Shown: one piece after another, positions 8,962 through 17,794 of the stretch
How positions within the stretch are numbered: position 1 is the stretch's first letter
How the letters are laid out: the number at the start of each line of letters is the position of its first letter
From: JANMDS01 sp031430575
Lineage (GTDB): Bacteria; Pseudomonadota; Gammaproteobacteria; Burkholderiales; Casimicrobiaceae
Length of the DNA: 64,000 nt
NCBI GenBank assembly: GCA_031430575.1
Contig: JANPBT010000069.1
Span: forward strand, 1 to 64,000
Direction of reading: 5' to 3'
The notes under the pieces: model-generated
Databases searched by the model: none
What the model was told of the DNA's origin: nothing
The model's input: only the letters and a program-made list of their open reading frames with translations
Position numbers and translations under genes: made by a program

Positions 8962-9924
8962 ATGAGAATGCAATTTGTACCAAAGGAGTTGCCCGATGTA
9001 TTGCGCGGTCCGCGCATCGAGCGCTGGCGCGTGGAGCGCGATGGCAAAGTGGAAATCGTCACCCGCGTTGCAGAATATGAATTTGTAAACGCAGCAGGCG
9101 AGCGCTATGAGATGGTCGGCGCGCGCGTGCTCCTGCCTTGCGTGCCGAGCAAAATCATCTGCGTGCATTTGAGTTATTCCTCGCGCGGCGTTGAGTCTCG
9201 CGATAACCCGATGCCAACGCTCACGCCTACGTATTTCACCAAGCCGCCCACCGCCCTCAACGCCCACGACGGTATCGTCGAAAAGCCTGCCGATTGCAAA
9301 TACTTGAACTACGAAGGCGAGTTCGCCGTGGTGATCGGTAAGGTTTGCAAAAACGTAACGCCCGACGAAGCGTGGGATTACATCGAAGGTTTCGTGCCCG
9401 TGCTCGATATGGGTTTGCAAGATTTTCGCGATACCGATCAAGGCTCGATGTTGCGGGTCAAAGGCGCGGATGGCTTGCTGCCCATCGGCCCCGGTCTCGT
9501 GCGCGGTGTAAACATTTTGGAGCAAACGCTACGCACGTTTGTGAATGGCCACATGGTGCAAGAAGCGGTGATCGCCGATGAGCTGATCTGGGGCCCGCAC
9601 TACATGGTTGCCGATATCGCGCGTTACATTACGCTCATGCCCGGCGATTTGATTTTGACCGGCACACCCGCGCACTCCCGCTCGGTCAACGCAGGCGATG
9701 TAGTGGAAACAGAAATTACGAATATCGGGCGCGTGCGCTGCACGATTGCTGCGGGTGATGCGCCGCGCGCCGCTGCGCTCGGCGTGGGCCACGCGCCAAC
9801 GGATACGCCTGAAGTGCGACGCGTGGCGTTGGGGACGGACGGGAGAGTGAGAGAGGATTTGAAAGCGGGTCTGCTGCAAGCACGGAGCAGCTCACCCTCT
9901 TCCTCGGGGAGAGGTTCCGGGTGA
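8962..9924 (+). CDS. hpaG: Fumarylacetoacetate hydrolase family isomerase/decarboxylase (HpaG-type)
   Basis: A 320-residue FAA-hydrolase-fold enzyme with the metal-site pattern 'YEGEFAVVIGK', a conserved 'GFVPVLDMGLQDFRDTD' and the late motif 'LMPGDLILTGTPAHS'. In this pathway it would decarboxylate 5-oxo-pent-3-ene-1,2,5-tricarboxylate and isomerise 2-hydroxyhepta-2,4-dienedioate. It begins at the base after the hpaD stop. The last about 20 residues (Ser/Gly-rich '...SSSPSSSGRGSG') lie in a C-rich repeat (9891-9926). They look like a run-on tail, not part of the fold. Confidence 0.85.
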   Translation: MRMQFVPKELPDVLRGPRIERWRVERDGKVEIVTRVAEYEFVNAAGERYEMVGARVLLPCVPSKIICVHLSYSSRGVESRDNPMPTLTPTYFTKPPTALNAHDGIVEKPADCKYLNYEGEFAVVIGKVCKNVTPDEAWDYIEGFVPVLDMGLQDFRDTDQGSMLRVKGADGLLPIGPGLVRGVNILEQTLRTFVNGHMVQEAVIADELIWGPHYMVADIARYITLMPGDLILTGTPAHSRSVNAGDVVETEITNIGRVRCTIAAGDAPRAAALGVGHAPTDTPEVRRVALGTDGRVREDLKAGLLQARSSSPSSSGRGSG

Positions 9925-10055
9925 GGGAGTGCCTCGTAGATCGTGGCATTGGACTTTCTGATCTATCGCTTTTTAAATTTCTTAGCCATCTAAAAAGTCG
10001 ATACAAAGTTAACCGTTGTTTCCTTACCCTAACCCTCTGCCCGAGAGAGATGGGA
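9891..10055. repeat. Inverted 'CTCACCCTCT...GGTGAGGG' repeat pair
   Basis: The left arm (9891-9926) overlaps the end of hpaG and can itself fold (CTCACCC with GGGTGAG). A diverged inverted copy (10023-10055) follows. Similar C-rich elements are common between genes of proteobacteria. Confidence 0.7.
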
Positions 10056-10070
10056 TAAACGCAGGGCAAG

Positions 10071-10142
10071 TACCTGCGGCGCAAAACAAACCAAATTTCA
10101 GCAATAGCGCTTCGGAAACCCTCAATTCTGCGCCGCAGGTAT
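10071..10142. repeat. Inverted pair of the dispersed repeat
   Basis: TACCTGCGGCGCA (10071-10083) faces CTGCGCCGCAGGTAT (10128-10142). It lies in the gap just upstream of hpaH. The inner spacer is not complementary. Confidence 0.9.
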
Positions 10143-10151
10143 AAACACGTA

Positions 10152-10970
10152 ATGAACGCTACCGACATCACCGCCCTCGCCAACGAACTTTTCGTCGCCG
10201 AAACTTCGCGCGCTCAAATTGAGCAATTCTCCAAGCGATTCCCGGCCATGACGATGGATGATGCCTATGCGGTGCAGCGGGCGTGGGTGGCGCAGAAAAT
10301 CGCAGCAGGGCACAAACCGGTGGGGCACAAAATTGGGCTCACCTCGCGCGCGATGCAGATCGCTGCACAGATTACCGAGCCCGATTCGGGCACGCTCCTG
10401 GAGCACATGATGATGCGCTCGGGTGAATACTTTTCGATGGATCGATTTATCGCGCCGATGGTGGAAGTGGAGTTAGCGTTTGTGTTGAAGCGGGACATTG
10501 ATGGCGAGAACACTTCGCTAGAAGATGTGCTCGACGCAACGGCCTACATCACGCCGGCGCTAGAAATTATTGATGCCAGGATTGAGCGTTTGGATCGGGT
10601 CACTAAAGCGCCGCGCAAAGTGGTCGATACGATTTCAGATAACGCAGCGAACGCCGCAGTGATCGTTGGCGACGCAAAAATAGCACACGCGAAACTTAGA
10701 GAAATCGATTTGCCTTGGGTGGGTGCAGCGATGAGCAAGAATGGCGCGGTGGAAGAGACAGGGCTTGCCAGTGGCGTGCTCGGGCATCCGGCGATGGGTA
10801 TCGTGTGGCTCGCGCGGCGCTTGGCGAAATATGGGCGGTGCTTGCGTGAGGGCGACTTCGTGTTGTCTGGCTCGTTCACGCGGCCCGTGCCGATGGTGAT
10901 TGGCGATGTGTTCAGCGTGGCGTATAGCCATGATTTGGGAACGATTACTTTTAAGTGCGCGGGGAGCTAA
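10152..10970 (+). CDS. hpaH: 2-oxo-hept-4-ene-1,7-dioate hydratase
   Basis: A 272-residue protein of the HpaH/MhpD hydratase family, close to the usual length. Recognisable segments are 'GHKIGLTSRAMQ', 'PDSGTLLEHMM', 'VEVELAFVLKRDI' and 'EIIDARIERLD'. It adds water to the dienoic acid made by HpaG. About 230 bases containing two repeat pairs separate it from hpaG, so it may have its own promoter or be read through. The expected aldolase HpaI and isomerase HpaF are not in this window. Confidence 0.9.
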   Translation: MNATDITALANELFVAETSRAQIEQFSKRFPAMTMDDAYAVQRAWVAQKIAAGHKPVGHKIGLTSRAMQIAAQITEPDSGTLLEHMMMRSGEYFSMDRFIAPMVEVELAFVLKRDIDGENTSLEDVLDATAYITPALEIIDARIERLDRVTKAPRKVVDTISDNAANAAVIVGDAKIAHAKLREIDLPWVGAAMSKNGAVEETGLASGVLGHPAMGIVWLARRLAKYGRCLREGDFVLSGSFTRPVPMVIGDVFSVAYSHDLGTITFKCAGS

Positions 10971-11320
10971 CCGCGGACTCGTTTCGCTTACTTTCTTCTG
11001 CTTCCCGCTGGCAAAAAGGGACGAAGAGCGCGCCCATACTTGCGGCGCAGAAACCATCAATTTGTCAGCTTTTCGCTTTAGAAAATTGTTCTTTCTGCGC
11101 CGCCGAAATGTATGCGACTAACAAGCGTTTTTTGAAGTTTCTCTCGTTTTCTTGGCGGTATTTAGCGGGAATGCGCACGTTTCCACTCAATGACTAATGA
11201 ATAAGTTGAACGCTTCAGGCTGAATACGAACAGCTAATTGCAAAGGCGGTCACCAATTTGAAATAAAAAAGGTGAACACTCTAACCCTCATTATTCGTAC
11301 TAATCATTCAGGAGATAGCG
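10971..11320. other. Intergenic gap with a degenerate repeat pair
   Basis: It holds a diverged pair of the dispersed repeat: ATACTTGCGGCGCAG near 11036-11050 and CTGCGCCGCCG near 11093-11103. An AGGAG ribosome-binding site precedes the next gene. I see no coding region or RNA. Confidence 0.6.
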
Positions 11321-12463
11321 ATGCGCGCCCTTCATATTGCTCCAGCTTTTCTAGCGTGCTTACTCGTTGCCTGCGGCGGCGACGACAGCATCACATACAA
11401 AACACTTGATTCGAAAGCGCCGTTGGTCATTGGTCATCGCGGTGCATCGGGCACGCTGCCTGAGCATACGCTCGAGAGTTATCAATTGGCGATTACGCAG
11501 GGGGCTGATTATGTTGAGCCAGATTTGGTGCTCACCAAAGATGGCGTGATGATTGCGCGCCACGAGCCGATCTTAGATGGCACGACCGACATCGCGACTA
11601 AATTCCCCGCCAGCCGAAAATCGACGCGCAATTTAGATGGCGTGAGCACAACCGCTTATTTCGCCAGCGACTTTACGTTGGCCGAAATCAAAACGCTACG
11701 GGCGAAGCAATCAAACGCTGGGCGCGATCAATCGTTGAATGGCCAGTATTTAATTCCCACTCTGGATGAAGTGATTGCGCTGACAAAAGCAGAAGGCGCG
11801 AAAATCAATAAAACCGTGGGCATTTATCCCGAAATTAAACACTCCGTTTTCCACTCTTCAGTCGTCGGGTTTGGCGCGAATGTGTTTGAAGATAAATTGG
11901 TCGCAACGCTGCATGCTGCTTATGGAAATGAGTCAAGCGCTCCGGTGTTTATTCAATCGTTTGAAGTCTCAAACCTTCAGTATCTGCGCACCAAAACGAA
12001 GATCAAGCTCGTGCAACTCATCGATGCCGACGACGTGAATGCCGACGGCTCAATGGCGCTCGTAGCACCCTATCGGCAGCCCTATGATTTCGTCGTAAAG
12101 GGCGATGCACGGCTCTTTTCTGATCTTCTCACAAGCGCTGGTCTCGATTTTGTAAAAACCTACGCAGACGCCATCGGTCCTTGGAAACCGTACCTTGTAA
12201 AAACGGTGAATGACGGTGTTGAGCGCACTGGCGATGCAACCAACAATATCAATGATCGCCGCGTAGACGGCAGCACGGGCGTTGTAGAAATGGCGCACCA
12301 AAAAGGCCTCTTGGTGCACACCTGGACTTTCCGCAACGACGCTAGCGGCTACGGTTTTAAAGATCCGCAAGCAGAGATGAAATACTACATGGAGCTGGGT
12401 GTAGACGGTGTGTTTACCGATTTCCCTGCAACCGGCGTTGCCGCGCTTGCATCGATCAAGTAA
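11321..12463 (+). CDS. glpQ: Lipoprotein glycerophosphodiester phosphodiesterase
   Basis: A 380-residue periplasmic GlpQ-type enzyme. The signal ends in a lipobox (LLVAC, Cys at about residue 18). The GDPD fold is marked by 'VIGHRGASGTLPEHTLESY', 'GADYVEPDLVLTKDGV' (metal-binding Glu/Asp) and 'IARHEPIL', with a late 'GVDGVFTDFP'. It hydrolyses glycerophosphodiesters to glycerol-3-phosphate and an alcohol. A strong AGGAG site precedes the ATG. It stands alone, convergent with the reductase gene. Confidence 0.9.
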   Translation: MRALHIAPAFLACLLVACGGDDSITYKTLDSKAPLVIGHRGASGTLPEHTLESYQLAITQGADYVEPDLVLTKDGVMIARHEPILDGTTDIATKFPASRKSTRNLDGVSTTAYFASDFTLAEIKTLRAKQSNAGRDQSLNGQYLIPTLDEVIALTKAEGAKINKTVGIYPEIKHSVFHSSVVGFGANVFEDKLVATLHAAYGNESSAPVFIQSFEVSNLQYLRTKTKIKLVQLIDADDVNADGSMALVAPYRQPYDFVVKGDARLFSDLLTSAGLDFVKTYADAIGPWKPYLVKTVNDGVERTGDATNNINDRRVDGSTGVVEMAHQKGLLVHTWTFRNDASGYGFKDPQAEMKYYMELGVDGVFTDFPATGVAALASIK

Positions 12464-12608
12464 TTGCCGCGATAGTTTCGGGTTCTCGGCTCAATTCGAG
12501 CCGGGCGCTCTCTATAAGGGGCATTGCTGCGTTTTTAGAAACGCGATCACTTCATCGCGCTTCTTCGCAAATCGCGATGAAGCAGCGAAAGGTTTTGCGC
12601 GCCCGCAC

Positions 12609-13256
12609 TCACTGCCGAGACAGAACGATATGGGTAGCCTTCGGTGAGGTCTCGTGCTTTGTGCACGCATACCCTAACGCAAGAAGATTGATGCCTTCAA
12701 AAAGCCGCTCACCTACGCCAAGCAATATCGGCGAGATTGCAATGTGCATTTCGTCGATGAGGCGCAGGCGAAGATATTGCTGGATGGTATTGACCCCACC
12801 ACCTACGCGTACATCTTTGCCCTTGGCTGCTTCGCGAGCGCGCTCAAGCGCTACCTCAGCGCCTTCAGTTACGAAATAAAAAGTCGTCCCGCCCTCCATC
12901 ACGAGCGGTGGCCGTGCGTAATTCGTGAGCACGAAAACGGGCATGTGATACACGGGATTTTCGCCCCACCAGCCGCGCCAACGCTCGTCGGGCCAAGGCC
13001 CGCGAATGGGGCCAAACATATTCCTGCCCAAGATCCAAGCACCAATATTATGGAAGCCGCGCGCAGCGAAATCTTCGTCGATGCCGTCTGCTCCGTTATC
13101 GTTACCGAAAAGGTTCTTTTGAAACGTTCGGGTCGGTATCGCCCAGCCGTGAAGCGCCGTGCCGCCGACACCGAGTGGATTGCTTAGGGATTGATCAGCG
13201 CCAGCGCCGAAGCCATCCAGCGATATGGTGAAACTCTCAACGCGAAGTTTGGACAT
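12609..13256 (-). CDS. Dihydrofolate reductase family protein (RibD C-terminal type)
   Basis: A 215-residue protein of the RibD_C/DHFR-like fold. It shows the opening 'KLRVESFTISLDGF', a GRNMFGP segment, 'PVFVLTNYAR', 'VRVGGGVNTIQQYL' and 'LIDEMHIAISPILLG'. These proteins bind NADPH; the substrate of this stand-alone group is unknown. I chose the ATG at 13256 because family members begin there; an in-frame ATG at 13316 would add 20 atypical residues. It is followed upstream on the same strand by a GNAT gene. Confidence 0.85.
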   Translation of the reverse strand: MSKLRVESFTISLDGFGAGADQSLSNPLGVGGTALHGWAIPTRTFQKNLFGNDNGADGIDEDFAARGFHNIGAWILGRNMFGPIRGPWPDERWRGWWGENPVYHMPVFVLTNYARPPLVMEGGTTFYFVTEGAEVALERAREAAKGKDVRVGGGVNTIQQYLRLRLIDEMHIAISPILLGVGERLFEGINLLALGYACTKHETSPKATHIVLSRQ

Positions 13257-13355
13257 GAGGTTTTTAGAGTTGTGGGCTGAATTGAGTTTTGCTTTTGATG
13301 GTTTAAAGTTTGACATGAGCGGTCCAAGCCGGTTGAGGTTCGCTCGTTGGAAGGG

Positions 13356-13898
13356 TTAGCCGTCACTGCCGCGGTACCTTGCGTAACTGTCTTCGGTACA
13401 TGGTTCACCTCGGAAGACTGCGTCCGCAGACCAGAACTTAAGCATACCCACGCGCTCCAGTAGCCGGCTAGACGCCGTGTTTCTTGCGTCCGTGGTGCCA
13501 ACCACCCTTTTCGCAGGCGTGTAGCGAAAAACAAGTTCAATTGCAGCGCTTACGGCCGACGTGGCGATACCACGACCTTGCGCCTCTGGCGCAAGTGTGA
13601 AGCCGATTTCTGCTTCCTCTTGACTCTCGGCAAGGTGAAGCCCGATGTCGCCGAGAAGCCGCATGTTCGATGGCTCGGCGATGCCGAGTTGCGACCACGT
13701 TCCCGGCCGAAACAGCGGGCACGCATTCATTTCTGAGAGGAATGCAATTGCTACTTCGTCGGCCATCGCAGACCAGCCCTGAAAGCGCGCGACCTTGGGA
13801 TTGTTTCGATAAGCTTGAAAGGCGGTGAGGTCACTCAGCGCCAAGCGGCGGAGCACGACAACTCCATTGACCCGTGGAAGCGGATCGGGGTCACGCAT
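13356..13898 (-). CDS. GNAT-family N-acetyltransferase (RimJ-like)
   Basis: A 180-residue acetyltransferase. It shows 'LRRLALSDLTAFQAYRNNPKVARFQGW' at the N-terminus and the acetyl-CoA-binding 'AEIGFTLAPEAQGRGIATSAV' with the Q/R-x-x-G-x-A signature, then 'VVGTTDARNTASSRLLERVGM'. This matches the ribosomal-protein/amino-acid acetyltransferase subgroup. The acceptor substrate cannot be read from sequence. It is probably co-transcribed with the downstream DHFR-like gene about 100 bases away. Confidence 0.88.
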   Translation of the reverse strand: MRDPDPLPRVNGVVVLRRLALSDLTAFQAYRNNPKVARFQGWSAMADEVAIAFLSEMNACPLFRPGTWSQLGIAEPSNMRLLGDIGLHLAESQEEAEIGFTLAPEAQGRGIATSAVSAAIELVFRYTPAKRVVGTTDARNTASSRLLERVGMLKFWSADAVFRGEPCTEDSYARYRGSDG

Positions 13899-14352
13899 GT
13901 GGGGTGTGCCGACTAACGTGTTTTATAACGCATGGCAACAATATATCAAATAGCGCGTCGTCATCGAAATACATCTAACATCCTGAAAAATATACGTATT
14001 TTTATAAATACGCTCGATAAAAAAACGAAAACACGCAATTAGAAATGTATCCACCGCGCAGAAAATCGATCTGCTCCGCAGGTCCGTTGAAATGAACAAA
14101 CCCACTTTCATTGCAACCGCTGAGATCGACATATTCGTTTTGATGAATATCAACGTGAGCCGCTCTTGCCGCTCAACTCAACCACTTCTTGCTCCGCAAA
14201 ATGTGTGGATCGCATGGCGTATCGATGCAAGATGAGAAAATGAACAATATTAAACGCTGCGTTTGAATTTGCACGAACCGTCCGGCATCGCACCGCGCAA
14301 AAAACGTGGAACGCAGCGCTGAGAATCGCAACGCAACAACTGAGAAAACAAA
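13899..14352. other. AT-rich intergenic gap
   Basis: Noticeably more AT-rich than its surroundings (13920-14160). A degenerate copy of the dispersed repeat (CTGCTCCGCAGGT) is near 14071. A 76-codon minus-strand open frame at 13923-14153 has no recognisable features and I do not call it a gene. The region could carry promoters for the divergent neighbours. Confidence 0.5.
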
Positions 14353-15330
14353 ATGAATATTTGCATCATTGGCGCGGGCGCGATTGGCGGTTGGATGGCG
14401 GCGCGATTGGCGAACTCTGGCGCGCAGGTGAGCGTTCTCGCGCGCGGCGCTACGCTCGCTGCCATTCGTGAGCGTGGGTTAACGCTCGTTGCGGGTGGCG
14501 AGGAATCGGTTGCGCAGGTAAAAGCATCCGATGATGCGCGCGCATTGCCAACGCCCGACGTTTTGATATTGGCGACCAAAACTACTGCGCTCGCCAGCAC
14601 CATACCTGCAGCGCAGATTTTGATGGGAAAGCACACCACCGTGGTGAGCGCAATGAATGGCGTGCCGTGGTGGTTTTTCGCGCGGGCAGATCGTGCGTTG
14701 CACGGCACGCGCATTGCAGCAACTGATCGCGATGGGAGCATTCAAAACGCAATATCTGCGCCGCAGGTATTAGGCTGCGTTGTGCATGCCTCCGCCAGCG
14801 TGAGCGCGCCGGGCGTGATCCACCATCGCATGGGAAATAAATTGATTTTTGGCGAAGCGATTGGTGGTGAATCTAATCGGCTGACCGAAATTTCTGCGCT
14901 CTTTGCCAAAGCGGGCTACGAAACGGAGGCGTCGCTCGATATTCAACGCGATCTTTGGTACAAGCTTTGGGGCAACATGACGATGAACCCCATCTCCGCG
15001 CTCACCGGCGCGACGATGGATAAATTGCTCGACGACAAATACATTCGCGCATGGTGCTCCGCGATCATGGCCGAAGCCAATGCGGTGGGCACCTCGCTTG
15101 GCGTGCCCATCACGCAAAGCGCGGAAGATCGACATGCGATCACGCGCAAGCTTGGCGCGGCGCGCACCTCCATGTTGCAAGATGCGCAAGCAGCGCGGGC
15201 GATTGAGTTGGATGCGCTGCTGGCGGCGGTGGTGGAAATTGGTGAGAAGTTAGACGCGCCGATGCCAAACACGCAGGCGCTGCTCGGCCTTACGCGCGTG
15301 ATGGCGCGCGAGCGCGGGTTGTACGCATAG
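14353..15330 (+). CDS. panE: 2-dehydropantoate 2-reductase family protein
   Basis: A 325-residue ketopantoate-reductase-fold protein. It opens with the NADP-binding 'ICIIGAGAIGGWMAARLA'. The middle contains 'VVSAMNGVPWWFF', the helical C-terminal domain has 'LWYKLWGNMTMNPISALTG', and it ends with 'TQALLGLTRVMARERG'. The canonical reaction is NADPH reduction of 2-dehydropantoate in pantothenate synthesis, but several paralogues act on other 2-oxo acids. Two dispersed repeat copies are in frame: a variant at 14603-14617 read as I-P-A-A-Q, and an exact one at 14756-14770 read as S-A-P-Q-V-L. Confidence 0.82.
   Translation: MNICIIGAGAIGGWMAARLANSGAQVSVLARGATLAAIRERGLTLVAGGEESVAQVKASDDARALPTPDVLILATKTTALASTIPAAQILMGKHTTVVSAMNGVPWWFFARADRALHGTRIAATDRDGSIQNAISAPQVLGCVVHASASVSAPGVIHHRMGNKLIFGEAIGGESNRLTEISALFAKAGYETEASLDIQRDLWYKLWGNMTMNPISALTGATMDKLLDDKYIRAWCSAIMAEANAVGTSLGVPITQSAEDRHAITRKLGAARTSMLQDAQAARAIELDALLAAVVEIGEKLDAPMPNTQALLGLTRVMARERGLYA
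14756..14770. repeat. Intragenic dispersed repeat copy in panE
   Basis: CTGCGCCGCAGGTAT, read S-A-P-Q-V-L just before the conserved G-C-V-V strand. Family members usually have a similar-length segment here, so this looks like substitution rather than insertion (family knowledge). Confidence 0.9.
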
Positions 15331-15342
15331 CCGTATAATCGT

Positions 15343-15430
15343 GGCTCACGCTAGGGGTGCTCGCTGAAAAAAGCGGGCTGAGATTACACCCTGGAACTTG
15401 ATCAAGGTAATGCTTGCGCAGGGAAGCGAA
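15343..15430 (+). ncRNA. TPP (thiamine pyrophosphate) riboswitch
   Basis: The THI-element signature is present in order: GGGGTGC (15354-15360), CTGAGAT (15378-15384), ACACCC, GAACTTGATC (15394-15403), GGTAATGC (15406-15413) and GCGCAGGGAAGCG (15417-15429). It lies about 145 bases upstream of the TonB-receptor ATG on the same strand. It would repress the receptor when TPP is plentiful. Confidence 0.95.
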
Positions 15431-15575
15431 TCAAAATCTCTCGATTAAATCGCAGTTAAAGTTGTTGCTGTCGTGTGCTGGGCTTACGCATTGGTTGCTA
15501 CGGCGCACGCAGTCAGTAACGATTTGATCGAGAAATGGGTCACACGTTTCTCCCTGCCATCGAAAGGCTTTTACG

Positions 15576-17750
15576 ATGGCGTTTTACAAAAAACTTCTCA
15601 CGTTTGTGGCATTTTCTGCGCCGCAGGTATTGTGCAATTTCGCCTCAGTGGCGCACGCACAATCGCAAACGCTCCCCTCGATTACCGTAGAAGGCAAGGC
15701 CGCGCCGGTGCTTGAGCCAGAGCGGGCAGATGTCGCGGGCTTTGGCAATGTGCCGGTGCGGGCATTGGCGCAAAGTGTGGCGGTGCTCTCAAAGGATGTG
15801 TTAAACGAAACAGCGCTCAGCTCGCTCTCGCAGCTCACGCGGCTCGATGCATCGCTCTCCGATGCCTACAACACCACAGGCTACAACCAATCGCTTTCGG
15901 TGCGCGGCTTTTTGCTAGACAACGTCTATAACTTTCGTCGCGATGGCTTGCCCGTGTTAAACATCGGCCCGCTCGCGCTTGAAAATAAATCGCAAATCGA
16001 AATCTTGAAAGGCGTCTCAGGTATGCTCTCTGGCGTGAGCGCGCCCGGTGGCCTGGTGAACGCGACGACGCAGCGCGCGACCAATCAACTCGCGCATGGC
16101 GCGCAGTTGAGCGCGGGCGAGCGTGGGAGTGTGGGCGCGTACACCTACTTGAGCGGGCACATCGCAGATGGCTTGAGCGCCCGCATTGATGCCAGCGTGA
16201 ATTCACTGCGCCCTGAAATTGACAATGCTAAAGGGCAAAAGCATTTCGTAGGGGCGGCGTTTGACGCGCGCTTCGGCGCTACGAAAATCTCGCTCGATTT
16301 AGAAACGCACCGCTTCAAGCAACCCTCCGTGCCGGGCGCGAGCCCGCTCGATACCGATGGTGATGGGCTCGGCGATGCGCTACCTGCGGCGCAATCTCGG
16401 CGTAATTTGAATGCGCAGTTATGGACGCAGCCTTTTGAGACGCAATCAACGCTCGCAGCGCTCAAGCTTTCACATGCAGTCAATGCCGCGTGGACGCTAA
16501 ACGCTGCCGCGCAAACCCAGCGCGTGCGCACGAATGACCGCATCGCATTCCCCGATGGTTGCAGCAACGACGCAGCGTATGTTTACCCAGGGTTTTGTAA
16601 AAACGGCGATTACGATCTTTATGATTTTCGCAGCGATAACGAGCGGCGCACGCTCAACGTATTTGATCTTCATGCGCGCGGATCGCATGATGTCGCTGGC
16701 GCGAGAGCCACGCTCAGACTCGGCGCGCAACAGCGCGATTTCAAGCAACGCACGCAAGCCCAAGCCTACAACTACGCGGGCAGCGGTAATCTATTTGCAT
16801 CGCAAGTTTCGCAAGTTGATGCCGCGCCGCAGGCAACAATTGCAGGCACAAATCTTAACGAGCGCGCTACCGAGCTCTACGCCAATGCGCACTTTGATTT
16901 CAACAACGGACTCAATGCCTTTGCGGGCGTGCGCAATGCGCGTATCGAGCGCGCCTCGATACGCACCGATGGTAGCGAGCCATTTGAGGTAAAGCAAAGC
17001 GTGGCCACGCCGTGGCTCGGCGCGTCGTTCGCAATGAATAAATCGTTGAACGTCTATGCAAGCTGGGGCCAAGGGGCGGAGAGTGAAGTGGTGCCCAATC
17101 GCCCGGGGCAATATACGAACTACGGCGCAGCATTGCCAACACTCAAAAGCACGCAAATGGAAATCGGTTTGAAGTGGCAAGCTGCGCCGCGCTTATTGTT
17201 CACGGCAGCCACTTTTGAAATTGAAAAGCCCTATGGCGACGATCTCGCGGCGGGCGAGGGCGTGTTTACGCGCGTCGCTGGCGCAAAAGCTGCACGTCAT
17301 CGCGGGCTCGAGCTCGCCGCGATCGGGAAAATTGCGCCGCAGGTATCGCTGCAGGCAAGTGTGGCGTTACTCGATGCGCAATATACAAAAGCACTCAATG
17401 AATCGCTCATCGGCAAGCGCGTAACGAACGTGCCACGCGTTGCGGGCTCGGTGTTTGTGGATTATCAATTTGCAAACCTAAAAGGCTTGGCAATCAACGC
17501 GCTTGTGTCGGCGCAAGGCAAAAAGGCAGTGAGCGCAGATAACGCAGTGCAAATCGGCGGCGGGCAGCTCGATCTCGGCGCACGCTATATCTACGCCGGC
17601 AGTGGTCAGCGCGTAACGTGGCGATTAAATATTGAAAACGTTACGAATCGCGAAGCCTGGCGGGAAGCACCGACGCAGCCGTGGGGCGGCATTTATTTGC
17701 TGCCTACGCCTGCGCGTGCGCTGCGTGCAAGTGTGGCTGTGGATTGGTAA
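15576..17750 (+). CDS. TonB-dependent outer-membrane receptor, probably for thiamine
   Basis: A 724-residue receptor of the siderophore-receptor fold. It has a signal peptide (cleavage near A-H-A-Q, residue 28), a plug domain with 'YNQSLSVRGFLLDNVYNFRRDG' and 'IEILKGVSGMLSGVSAPGG', a 22-strand barrel, and the terminal aromatic residue (VAVDW) needed for barrel assembly. The upstream TPP riboswitch and the convergent PnuT-like permease indicate thiamine or a thiamine precursor, not iron, as the substrate (inference). Four copies or near-copies of the dispersed repeat are in frame: 15616 in the signal peptide (S-A-P-Q-V-L), 16381 (L-P-A-A-Q), near 16823 (A-A-P-Q) and 17333 (A-P-Q-V-S). Confidence 0.9.
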   Translation: MAFYKKLLTFVAFSAPQVLCNFASVAHAQSQTLPSITVEGKAAPVLEPERADVAGFGNVPVRALAQSVAVLSKDVLNETALSSLSQLTRLDASLSDAYNTTGYNQSLSVRGFLLDNVYNFRRDGLPVLNIGPLALENKSQIEILKGVSGMLSGVSAPGGLVNATTQRATNQLAHGAQLSAGERGSVGAYTYLSGHIADGLSARIDASVNSLRPEIDNAKGQKHFVGAAFDARFGATKISLDLETHRFKQPSVPGASPLDTDGDGLGDALPAAQSRRNLNAQLWTQPFETQSTLAALKLSHAVNAAWTLNAAAQTQRVRTNDRIAFPDGCSNDAAYVYPGFCKNGDYDLYDFRSDNERRTLNVFDLHARGSHDVAGARATLRLGAQQRDFKQRTQAQAYNYAGSGNLFASQVSQVDAAPQATIAGTNLNERATELYANAHFDFNNGLNAFAGVRNARIERASIRTDGSEPFEVKQSVATPWLGASFAMNKSLNVYASWGQGAESEVVPNRPGQYTNYGAALPTLKSTQMEIGLKWQAAPRLLFTAATFEIEKPYGDDLAAGEGVFTRVAGAKAARHRGLELAAIGKIAPQVSLQASVALLDAQYTKALNESLIGKRVTNVPRVAGSVFVDYQFANLKGLAINALVSAQGKKAVSADNAVQIGGGQLDLGARYIYAGSGQRVTWRLNIENVTNREAWREAPTQPWGGIYLLPTPARALRASVAVDW

Positions 17751-17773
17751 AAAAGCTGCGTTTTTTGCGAAAA

Positions 17774-17787
17774 CTGCGCCGCAGGTA
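17774..17787. repeat. Single dispersed repeat copy between convergent genes
   Basis: CTGCGCCGCAGGTA in the 44-base gap between the TonB-receptor stop and the kinase-like gene stop. Confidence 0.9.
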
Positions 17788-17794
17788 GATGCAA

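Noticed and set aside
13923..14153. 76-codon minus-strand open frame in an AT-rich gap
   Set aside because: No ribosome-binding site, no motif, and the region's low GC content makes stop-free frames less informative; more likely a promoter region.
15473..15575. Alternative gene start between the riboswitch and the TonB receptor
   Set aside because: The frame opening at 15473 runs through the receptor start in another frame and ends early; it has no recognisable product.
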